The notes beneath the pieces were generated by a model. The model searched no databases, had not been told where the DNA came from, and was given only the letters and a program-made list of their open reading frames with translations. From NCBI GenBank assembly GCA_021807065.1, contig JAKAPO010000067.1, positions 1 through 9,649 of the forward strand: a DNA stretch of 9,649 nt, in the 5' to 3' direction. Position numbers and translations under genes: made by a program. Positions 1-6,087 of the stretch are shown one piece after another (position 1 is the stretch's first letter; each line of letters opens with the position of its first letter). The DNA comes from a bacterium. GTDB lineage: Bacteria; Vulcanimicrobiota; Vulcanimicrobiia; Vulcanimicrobiales; Vulcanimicrobiaceae.

Positions 1-781
1 CTGCGGCGGTCGACACCGCATCGAAACCGATGTACGCAACGAAGATGAACGCCGCGGCGCCCAGCATCCCGTTGACACCGAACGGGAAGTAGCCGCCAAG
101 CCCGGCGGGACCACCTGCCGGAAGGTGATAGTTCGCGACGTTGACATGGCCGATCCCAACCACGATGAAAAAAATGACGATCGCCACTTTGATCGCCACG
201 ATAATTGCGTTCACCGTGCCGCTCTCACGCGTGCCTTTTGCCAGCAATGCCGTGATGAGCAGGATGATGCCCGCCGCCGGAAGGTTCGCGTAGCCTGATA
301 TTCCCGCTTGGCCGGCAAGGCCCCAGTGCGGTCCGTTTGCCCAGACCGCCGGGATGGGCCAGTGCGTCAGTTGGTTCCAAATGTTGACGAAGTATCCGGA
401 CCAGCCGATGCTCACGGTGGCGGCGCCGAGCGCGTACTCGAGTACGAGCGCCCAGCCGATGATCCACGCCCAAAGCTCGCCGAGCGTTGCATACGTATAT
501 GTGTACGCGCTGCCCGAGATCGGAATTTTGCTGGAAACTTCCGCATAGCAGAGTGCAGCAAGAGCGCTCACGATACCCGCGACAACGAATGATATCGTGA
601 GCGACGGCCCCGAACGCGTCGCCGAAGCGACGCCGGTCAGAACAAAAATACCGGTGCCGATAATGGCACCGATACCCATTGCGGTGAGTGCCCAGGGCCC
701 GAGCGAGCGTTTGAGTCCGTGCTCGCTCTCGGCTCCTTCGGCCAAAATACGGTCGAGCGGCTTTACTCGAAAAAGCGACAT
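1..781 (-). CDS. Amino acid permease, APC superfamily, cationic amino acid transporter (CAT) type; C-terminal part beyond left edge
   Basis: This is an inner-membrane secondary transporter for amino acids. I translated the minus strand from ATG at 781-779 and it stays open to base 1, giving about 260 residues of a family usually 450-500 long. After a short charged N-terminus, residues 36-50 read GIGAIIGTGIFVLTG, the unwound first helix that binds the substrate backbone in this family. A second hallmark follows around residues 80-95 (a CYAEVSSKIPISGSAYTYTYATLGE-like stretch), then several hydrophobic helices. Near the left edge it ends with FVAYIGFDAVSTAA, which is typical of CAT/YfnA-like permeases. 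The substrate cannot be read from this half. The start is chosen because the protein begins just ahead of the conserved first helix. No ideal Shine-Dalgarno sequence sits before it: the nearest G-rich tract is about 13 nt upstream and lies partly in a hairpin (797-831). It is probably transcribed separately from the methyltransferase gene upstream (118-bp gap). Confidence 0.9.
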   Translation of the reverse strand, partial: MSLFRVKPLDRILAEGAESEHGLKRSLGPWALTAMGIGAIIGTGIFVLTGVASATRSGPSLTISFVVAGIVSALAALCYAEVSSKIPISGSAYTYTYATLGELWAWIIGWALVLEYALGAATVSIGWSGYFVNIWNQLTHWPIPAVWANGPHWGLAGQAGISGYANLPAAGIILLITALLAKGTRESGTVNAIIVAIKVAIVIFFIVVGIGHVNVANYHLPAGGPAGLGGYFPFGVNGMLGAAAFIFVAYIGFDAVSTAA

Positions 782-796
782 ACCGCCAGGTATGCC

Positions 797-831
797 CCCC
801 GCCCAGGATTCCCTCTCGCCTGAGTGCGGGG
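797..831 (-). promoter_or_regulatory. Stem-loop in the permease leader, overlapping its G-rich ribosome-binding region
   Basis: Perfect arms CCCCGC (797-802) and GCGGGG (826-831) enclose a second inner stem CAGG (804-807) with CCTG (819-822). On the minus-strand transcript the 3' arm ends 15 nt before the permease ATG and is followed by two more G, so the stem covers most of the only Shine-Dalgarno-like tract. No U-run follows, which argues against a simple intrinsic terminator of the upstream methyltransferase gene. A regulatory role is inferred; the pairing is seen directly. Confidence 0.4.
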
Positions 832-899
832 CTTGGGACGACGCGAGGCGCAACCTGCGAAGGGTTCGAGCCGCCGGCGCGTCTCTCGAGCGAGGTTCG

Positions 900-1619
900 T
901 CAGCCGTGCGGGAGCACGCCGACGTAGAGATCGCGTCCGTCGAGCACGCTCCGTCCGTGACGCAGCTCGAAGCCGGCGCGCAGAAATGCAGTTTGATAGT
1001 GCTCGTCCGAGAGCAGCATCAGCCGGTGCGTCTCTTCGAAGGTTCGAACGCCGTCACGCATCGCCACCATGAAATGGAAGTTGAGGATCGCGACGTTTTC
1101 GTCGCGGCGTCCGACGTGCATTCGGGCGATCTTGACATCGGGAAGATCGGCGAACCGAGCGCTCACGCGCCCCTCTTCCCACTCGTCGGGACGAAGCCAA
1201 GGCTCGACGATCGCAACGCCTCCGGGGACGAGATGACGCGCAAATCCTGCGATGGTTTGCTCGAAGCGCTGCACGTTCGGCGTGTAGGCGATCGAACCGA
1301 ACAGGCAGACGATCGCATCGAACCGCTTGCCGAGATTGAACGCGATCATGTCCGCAAGATGGAAGGGCGCATTCGGGCAGCGTTCGGCTGCCACCGAAAG
1401 CATGCCGCGATCGATGTCGAGGCCCTCGCACTCGAAGCGCTGGCGTAAGTGCTCGAGATGCCTGCCCGTGCCGCAGCCGACGTCCAGCAGCGCGCGCCCA
1501 GGAGAACGCTTGTACCGGTCGATGAGATCCCCGATCAAAACGCTCTCTCGAGCATAATCCTTGCCTCCGGCAGCGACGAGCGCGTCGTAGTAGAGTGCAG
1601 ATCGCGAGAAGGTGATCAT
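900..1619 (-). CDS. Class I SAM-dependent methyltransferase, similar to DesVI/TylM1 aminosugar N-methyltransferases
   Basis: This 239-residue cytoplasmic protein has the class I methyltransferase Rossmann fold. Motif I is LLDVGCGTGRH (residues 44-54). An acidic residue that would bind the SAM ribose lies at D68 (GLDID), D90 follows the next strand, and the post-motif strand is FDAIVCLFGSIAY (100-112). The N-terminal YYDALVAAGGKDYARE, the EPWLRPDEWEEGRVSA stretch and the C-terminal YVGVL ending resemble the family that N,N-dimethylates nucleotide-linked aminosugars (DesVI, TylM1). No nucleotide-sugar genes flank it, so the true substrate is open. The start at 1619 is the only ATG just ahead of the conserved N-terminal segment. 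No strong ribosome-binding site is visible. It is divergent from the oxidoreductase gene, with 71 bp between the starts. Confidence 0.85.
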   Translation of the reverse strand: MITFSRSALYYDALVAAGGKDYARESVLIGDLIDRYKRSPGRALLDVGCGTGRHLEHLRQRFECEGLDIDRGMLSVAAERCPNAPFHLADMIAFNLGKRFDAIVCLFGSIAYTPNVQRFEQTIAGFARHLVPGGVAIVEPWLRPDEWEEGRVSARFADLPDVKIARMHVGRRDENVAILNFHFMVAMRDGVRTFEETHRLMLLSDEHYQTAFLRAGFELRHGRSVLDGRDLYVGVLPHG

Positions 1620-1622
1620 GGA

Positions 1623-1682
1623 GCTTCGGCAGGTGATTCACGCGCGCGCCTCGGGATGGCCTGCCAGGCGGGTTGCCGAAGC
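1623..1682. repeat. Perfect 9-bp inverted repeat in the divergent methyltransferase/oxidoreductase spacer
   Basis: GCTTCGGCA (1623-1631) is the exact reverse complement of TGCCGAAGC (1674-1682). A nested pair GGCAGG (1628-1633) and CCTGCC (1660-1665) lies inside, overlapping the left arm. The repeat occupies almost the whole 71-bp space between the two divergent starts. It could be an operator for a dimeric regulator or a pair of half-sites. I see no convincing -35/-10 boxes, so promoter positions cannot be given. Confidence 0.4.
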
Positions 1683-1690
1683 GCGCCCGC

Positions 1691-3031
1691 ATGAGCCGCG
1701 AGTACGACGTGCTCGTCGTGGGCGGTGGCAATGCCGGCTGCGCGGCTGCCATCGCAGCCTCTCGCCTTGGCCAAAAGACGCTCTTGGTCGAGCGTTACGG
1801 TTTCCTCGGGGGAACGGCGACCGCCGCGATGGTTGGGCCGTGGATGACCTTTCACTCGGGCGGCGAGCGCATCGTCGGTGGAATCGCGCAAGAGATCGTC
1901 ACCCGGCTCGCGGCGATGGGTGGATCGCCCGGTCACATTCCCGACACCTCCGGCTACGTCACTACGATCACGCCGTTCGACCCGGAGCTGCACAAGGCGC
2001 TGCTCTTCGAAATGATGACCGAGGCTCGCGTGAGGCTCCTGCTGCACGCGTGGTTCACGAGCGCGCTGGTCGAGGGCACGCGTGTCGTCGGCGCCGTCTT
2101 CGACACGGTCGGCGGCAAGCGCGTGCATCACGCGCGCGTTGTCATCGACGCGACCGCCGACGCATACGTCGCCGCTTCCGCCGGCGTTGCGACGCAGCAA
2201 GGCGACGAGCATGGTCGCGTGCAGCCGGCATCGTTGATGTTCCGGATGAGCCACGTGGATCTCGCCAAGACGGCAGCATATTTGCGAACGCATCCGGATC
2301 AGATGCGCACCTCGCTCCGGGCGCACGAGCGAACGGCATCTGCGCTCACGGCGGTTGCGGGTCTACACGATCTGTGGGCGCATGCGCAGAAAGAAGCTGA
2401 GGTCGACGTGCCACGTGAAGTTGTCTCGTTTTTCATCTCGCCGTATCCCGACGAGGTGACGATCAACATGACGCGCGTGCTCGACATCGATCCGCTCGAC
2501 CCCGACGACCTTACCCGCGCTGAAGTCGAGGCGCGCCGTCAAGTCACGGAGATTGCGAAATTCTTCAAGGCGCGCGTTCCCGGTTTTGAAGACGCGCGCA
2601 TTGCTGCGACCGGTACTCAGATCGGCATCCGAGAGTCGCGTCGCATCGTCGGTCGTTACACGCTGACCCGCGACGACGTCCTGCAGGCGCGCCAGTTCGA
2701 CGATGCCGTCGCGCGAAGCGCCTATCCAATCGACATCCACAACCCCTCCGGAACCGGCACGACCACGCATCGGCTCGCGCCCGGAACGAGTTACGCGATT
2801 CCCTACCGCTGTCTGGTTCCCGCCGATCGCGAAGGATTGCTCGTCGCCGGCCGCTGCATCTCGACGACGCACGAAGCGCTCGCGTCGACGCGTCTCACGC
2901 CGACCGTGATGACGCTCGGGCAAGCTGCGGGAACCGCGGCCGCGATTGCGTGCGAGCGCGATCGTTTTCCTAGCGAGATCGACCCGGCCGAGTTGCGCGC
3001 GCAACTCCTGCACGACGGGGTCATCCTTTGA
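1691..3031 (+). CDS. FAD-dependent oxidoreductase (FAD_oxidored family)
   Basis: This 446-residue soluble flavoprotein opens with a dinucleotide-binding fold: GGGNAG at residues 11-16 (the GxGxxG loop) and E34 at the end of the second strand (TLLVERYGFLGGTA), which would bind the FAD ribose. The C-terminal FAD segment is complete, with LLVAGRCIS (around 383-391) followed by RLTPTVMTLGQAAGTAAA. This is the signature of the family that often sits in carbohydrate-degradation operons. The substrate cannot be read from sequence. I chose ATG 1691 because it places the nucleotide-binding strand at the usual distance from the N-terminus; an in-frame TTG at 1673 would add six residues and lies against the inverted repeat. 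Its stop overlaps the next start by 4 nt (TTGA), so it heads a tightly coupled operon with the zincin, kinase and nanE genes. Confidence 0.85.
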   Translation: MSREYDVLVVGGGNAGCAAAIAASRLGQKTLLVERYGFLGGTATAAMVGPWMTFHSGGERIVGGIAQEIVTRLAAMGGSPGHIPDTSGYVTTITPFDPELHKALLFEMMTEARVRLLLHAWFTSALVEGTRVVGAVFDTVGGKRVHHARVVIDATADAYVAASAGVATQQGDEHGRVQPASLMFRMSHVDLAKTAAYLRTHPDQMRTSLRAHERTASALTAVAGLHDLWAHAQKEAEVDVPREVVSFFISPYPDEVTINMTRVLDIDPLDPDDLTRAEVEARRQVTEIAKFFKARVPGFEDARIAATGTQIGIRESRRIVGRYTLTRDDVLQARQFDDAVARSAYPIDIHNPSGTGTTTHRLAPGTSYAIPYRCLVPADREGLLVAGRCISTTHEALASTRLTPTVMTLGQAAGTAAAIACERDRFPSEIDPAELRAQLLHDGVIL

Positions 3032-3321
3032 CCGTCTCGCGTCGCGCGCGCCAGGCAGGCGCACACATTGAAGTCGCGGATCTGGGAGATTGGGGAGCGA
3101 GCGAGCTCTACTCGGAGTACGACCCTGGGCGCTGCGTGATCCGCATCAACAGACGCTCTATCGACGCGTTACACGGCCATGGGCGGCGCGCGTTCATCGT
3201 GAACGCGATCGCGCACGAGCTGTACCATCATTTGGAACACGTCGGCGCCTTGCCACGAAAGCGCGAGCGCGCCGTCCGCGAGCGAGCCGCCGACGAGTTC
3301 GCGAACGAGCGCGCGCGATGA
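3028..3321 (+). CDS. Small HEXXH zincin, ImmA/IrrE-like minimal domain
   Basis: This is a 97-residue soluble protein with an AHELYHHLE helix (residues 62-70). H63, E64 and H67 form a canonical HEXXH zinc-binding and catalytic motif. E85 starts an ExxAxxFA pattern (residues 85-92), which resembles the third-ligand helix of the ImmA/IrrE peptidase family (EREANRFA-type). Ahead of the motif lie two predicted strands (AHIEVADL and RCVIRINR), as in that fold. There is no signal peptide and no membrane segment. It is much shorter than typical IrrE, with no DNA-binding or GAF-like part. TTG is the only sensible start: it overlaps the oxidoreductase stop by 4 nt, and the 3' end overlaps the kinase ATG by 4 nt. 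Position between sugar-metabolism genes suggests coupled expression, but the function is unknown. It could be a protease, or a non-proteolytic metal-binding protein. Confidence 0.7.
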   Translation: MTVSRRARQAGAHIEVADLGDWGASELYSEYDPGRCVIRINRRSIDALHGHGRRAFIVNAIAHELYHHLEHVGALPRKRERAVRERAADEFANERAR

Positions 3322-4271
3322 AATACGTTGCCGGCATCGATGGGGGTCAGAGCGCGACGCTTGCGGTGGTAGCCGACGAGCGCGGCAAGATCATCGGGCG
3401 CGGATCGGCGGGTCCGGCGGATGAACTCGGCGTCGAGAGAGATTCGACGCGCTTACGCGATGCGCTGGCGGCGGCGCTCGAGGCGGCGCGGCAGGACGCG
3501 GGTCTCGACTCCGCCATCCGGTACGATGCGATCGTGGCAGGCCTGAGCGGCTACGACGGCCGCGTCCGTGGCCTGGCACCATCGCTGCCCGCGAAGCGTC
3601 TCATGCTCCTGCACGATTCCGTCACCGCGCACGCTGCGGCATTCGGCGGTGGCCCTGGTGTCGTCGTGATCGCCGGGACCGGTTCGTTCGCTTACGGTCG
3701 CGATACCAAGGGGAACGAAAAACGCGCGGGCGGCTGGGGGTACCTCTTCGGAGACGAAGGCAGCGCCTTTTGGGTTGCAAAGACGGCGCTCGCGCAAGCA
3801 ATGCGCGATGCCGATCGCCGCGGCGAAACACGGCCTTGTCAGGGTGAGCAGGAAACGAATGCGATTGGAGCCGAGGCATTGAAGTTCTTTAATGCACCTG
3901 ATTTGCGTGTGCTCGTAAAGCGCGTCTACAACGGAGAGATCGCGCGCGATAGCGTTGCTGCTTTTGCGCCGACCGTCTTACGTTTGCAGCCGCAGCGTTA
4001 CGAGGACGTAGGCATCGAACTCTCAGCACTCGCGATTGCGGCTTTTCCGGATTCGGCCGAGGAAGTGCGCGTCGCGTTCGTCGGCGGAATGATGAAGGAT
4101 CCCAAAGTACGCGAAGCAGTCGCTCTGGCACTCCACGGGAAATGTGAAATCGTCGAACCGCAGCACACGCCGGCCGAGGGTGCGGTCATATTGGCGTTGC
4201 AAGAGTTGCGTGGCGTTCCCTCGACGTCGCTCGCGCCGCGCGCTTCGCTGGCCCGGGATGACGAGGAGTGA
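3318..4271 (+). CDS. BadF/BadG/BcrA/BcrD-type ATPase, N-acetylglucosamine/N-acetylmannosamine kinase (NAGK family)
   Basis: This 317-residue cytoplasmic kinase of the actin/hexokinase ATPase fold probably phosphorylates an N-acetylated aminosugar at O6. Phosphate-1 loop: GIDGGQSATLAVV, with D8. Phosphate-2 loop: AGTGSFAYG, with GTGS at residues 120-123. The family block GGWGYLFGDEGSAFW follows (GDEGS at 145-149), as in mammalian NAGK. The adenosine region VAFVGGMM and the terminal PAEGAVILAL complete the fold. The first residues MKYVAGIDGG fix ATG 3318 as the start, overlapping the zincin stop by 4 nt; the reading frame is open further upstream but only as antisense-free overlap with the zincin gene. 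Its stop overlaps the NanE GTG start by 4 nt. Coupling to NanE favours N-acetylmannosamine as a substrate; N-acetylglucosamine is equally compatible with the family. Confidence 0.85.
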   Translation: MKYVAGIDGGQSATLAVVADERGKIIGRGSAGPADELGVERDSTRLRDALAAALEAARQDAGLDSAIRYDAIVAGLSGYDGRVRGLAPSLPAKRLMLLHDSVTAHAAAFGGGPGVVVIAGTGSFAYGRDTKGNEKRAGGWGYLFGDEGSAFWVAKTALAQAMRDADRRGETRPCQGEQETNAIGAEALKFFNAPDLRVLVKRVYNGEIARDSVAAFAPTVLRLQPQRYEDVGIELSALAIAAFPDSAEEVRVAFVGGMMKDPKVREAVALALHGKCEIVEPQHTPAEGAVILALQELRGVPSTSLAPRASLARDDEE

Positions 4272-4954
4272 ACGCGCGGCGGGTTGACGGCATCCTCGAT
4301 GGGCTGCGCGGACGGCTCATCGTCTCCGTGCAGGCGCCGCCTAGTTCAGCATTGGACGACCCCGGCGCAATCGCGCGGATTGCCGCGGCTGCCTGCGAGG
4401 CCGGAGCCGCCGGCGTTCGCATTCAGTCCGTTGCGCATATCGAAGCGGTGCGCGATCGCGTGAGCCGCCCCATCATCGGGCTCATCAAGCGCGAGTATCC
4501 CGGTTTCGAGCCGTACATCACGCCGACGATCGAGCACGCGCGTGCGATCCTTAGAACGGGTGTGCCCATCGTCGCCTTCGATGCGACGCAGCGTCCGCGG
4601 CCGGACGCCAGCACGCCGGAAGCGATCGTCGATGAAATCCATCGCGGTTGCGCGGTTGCGATGGCGGACTGCGCGACGGCCGCCGACGGCCGGCGTGCGT
4701 ACGAAGCCGGCGCAGAAATTCTGGCGACGACGCTTTGCGGATACACTGCGGAGACGCGCGATACGGTGCTTCCCGCACTCGAACTCGTGCGCGCTCTTGC
4801 GACGTTTGGCGCATTCGTCATCTGCGAGGGGGGAATTTCGGAGCCGGAGAGCGGGCGGGCGGCGCTCGATGCCGGTGCCGATGCAATTGTCGTCGGTACG
4901 GCGATTACGGGCATCGCGCGGCGTACGCAGGCATTCGCCGAGGCATTGCGGTAG
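4268..4954 (+). CDS. nanE: N-acetylmannosamine-6-phosphate 2-epimerase
   Basis: This 228-residue TIM-barrel enzyme converts ManNAc-6-phosphate to GlcNAc-6-phosphate in sialic acid and aminosugar breakdown. Family hallmarks are present in order: the first strand LIVSVQAPPSS (17-27), PIIGLIKREYPG with the catalytic-type lysine K74, YITPT, FDATQRPRP (from F103), the MADCAT strand, TTLCGYT, the conserved glutamate of CEGGISEPE (E187), and the phosphate-binding end AIVVGTAIT. Length matches the family. The GTG start overlaps the kinase stop in a GTGA junction, and a GAGGA tract lies immediately before it, closer than ideal. No nanA, nagA or nagB is in the window, so the rest of the pathway must lie elsewhere. 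The cox genes begin 10 bp after its stop. Confidence 0.92.
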   Translation: MNARRVDGILDGLRGRLIVSVQAPPSSALDDPGAIARIAAAACEAGAAGVRIQSVAHIEAVRDRVSRPIIGLIKREYPGFEPYITPTIEHARAILRTGVPIVAFDATQRPRPDASTPEAIVDEIHRGCAVAMADCATAADGRRAYEAGAEILATTLCGYTAETRDTVLPALELVRALATFGAFVICEGGISEPESGRAALDAGADAIVVGTAITGIARRTQAFAEALR

Positions 4955-4964
4955 AACACGCGCA

Positions 4965-6074
4965 GTGGAATCGACCAAGCCAAGCCGAGGGTTCTGGGTT
5001 CTCACAGCCATTCTCGGGGGCATCTCCGTTGCAGCGATCGTCTACTTCTGGACGACGCCGACGGTCCAACCGTGGTTGCCGCCGGAAGGCGGGCATCCGG
5101 GCAACGAAGTCGACAAGCTCTTCCGCTTCATGGCGGCGTCGGCGGCGGTCCTCTACACGTTTGTCGTCGGCTACATCGTGTACTTCGCCATCGTATTCCG
5201 GCGTCGCAAGAGCGATCCGCCGGACGCGCTCGGCGTTCATGTGCACGACAATAACAAGTTGGAAACCGCGTGGACGATCCTCCCGTCGCTGTTCGTCGTT
5301 CTGCTGTCGATTTTCAGCGTGAAAATCTGGTCGGTGCTCTACTTGCAGCAGCCGGCCAACGGCTTGGTCGTCGAGTCGATCGCGCATCAGTGGGGATACG
5401 TTTTCCGATACCCCAACGTCAAGGGAGAGATCCCTGAGGAAATGCATCTCCCGGTGAACGTGCCGGTGACGCTCAACTTGACATCGCGAGACGTCATTCA
5501 CTCGTTCTGGGTGCCGAACATGCGGTTGAAAGCCGATATGATTCCCGGCATGGTCAACGTGATCAAGTTCACGCCGACACGGATCGGGCGCTATCCGATC
5601 ATCTGCACCGAGTTTTGCGGTACGTTGCACAGCCGGATGAACGGTATGGTCAGCACGGAGAACGGCGCGATCATGGTCGTCGAGTCCGAAGCGGCGTATC
5701 AAGCCTGGTATCACAGGACGCAGATCGCACAAGCGCGCGCCCCCAGCGCAGCCGAGGCGACCGAGGCGACAGCCATCGCTCTTGCAAGCGGCAGTGCTTC
5801 CGCCGGGAAGACGCTTTTCTCGCAGAAGTGCAGCGCCTGCCATGCGCTCGGTCCGTTCAGCCAGCGCGTCGTCGGTCCCGGCCTGATGGGCGTCCTGCAC
5901 GATCCATCGCATCCGAATCTCGTCGACGGCGATCCGGCGACACCCGCCAACGTCGCGAAAATCCTGCAACGCGGATTTACCGGATCGTACGGCACCATGC
6001 CTAACCAGTCGGAGAACGCCCTCTCCAACCAAGATATCGCCAATCTCGTTGCCTATCTCAATACGTTGAAGTAA
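4965..6074 (+). CDS. coxB: Cytochrome c oxidase subunit II fused to cytochrome c (caa3-type)
   Basis: This 369-residue membrane protein takes electrons into the oxidase. Hydrophobic segments lie near residues 10-29 (signal or anchor), 55-78 and 104-128. Before the third, HDNNKLETAWTILP carries E100, which matches the glutamate at the entrance of the K proton channel. The periplasmic cupredoxin domain has a full CuA site: H179 (VIHSFWVPN), then C214, E216, C218, H222 and M225 in CTEFCGTLHSRM. HQWGYVFRYP supplies the electron-entry tryptophan. After an alanine-rich linker comes a class I cytochrome c domain with CSACH (289-293) and the likely axial methionine M345 in GTMPNQS. GTG 4965 is chosen because it lies 10 bp after nanE and directly precedes the first hydrophobic segment; no good Shine-Dalgarno sequence is visible. 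The frame is open further upstream inside nanE, but that part is out-of-frame nanE sequence. Confidence 0.93.
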   Translation: MESTKPSRGFWVLTAILGGISVAAIVYFWTTPTVQPWLPPEGGHPGNEVDKLFRFMAASAAVLYTFVVGYIVYFAIVFRRRKSDPPDALGVHVHDNNKLETAWTILPSLFVVLLSIFSVKIWSVLYLQQPANGLVVESIAHQWGYVFRYPNVKGEIPEEMHLPVNVPVTLNLTSRDVIHSFWVPNMRLKADMIPGMVNVIKFTPTRIGRYPIICTEFCGTLHSRMNGMVSTENGAIMVVESEAAYQAWYHRTQIAQARAPSAAEATEATAIALASGSASAGKTLFSQKCSACHALGPFSQRVVGPGLMGVLHDPSHPNLVDGDPATPANVAKILQRGFTGSYGTMPNQSENALSNQDIANLVAYLNTLK

Positions 6075-6087
6075 ACCGGAGCTTTTC

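Noticed and set aside
845..880. tRNA-like GGGTTCGAGCC on the plus strand
   Set aside because: The flanking bases do not form the T-arm stem, and no acceptor, D or anticodon arm could be paired around it.
782..899. Glycine riboswitch before the permease
   Set aside because: Only the CTCAGGC segment fits; the CCGAAGG-type core and P2 stem spacing are missing, so I report only the stem-loop.
597..1448. Long plus-strand open frame of 283 codons
   Set aside because: It lies antisense to the permease start and the methyltransferase, both of which have clear family motifs; its own translation has no recognisable domain and is a shadow of GC-rich codon use.
4542..4964. Upstream extension of the coxB frame to an ATG at 4542
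   Set aside because: The added 141 residues are out-of-frame nanE sequence, Arg-rich and without a domain; GTG 4965 puts the first hydrophobic segment at the N-terminus.
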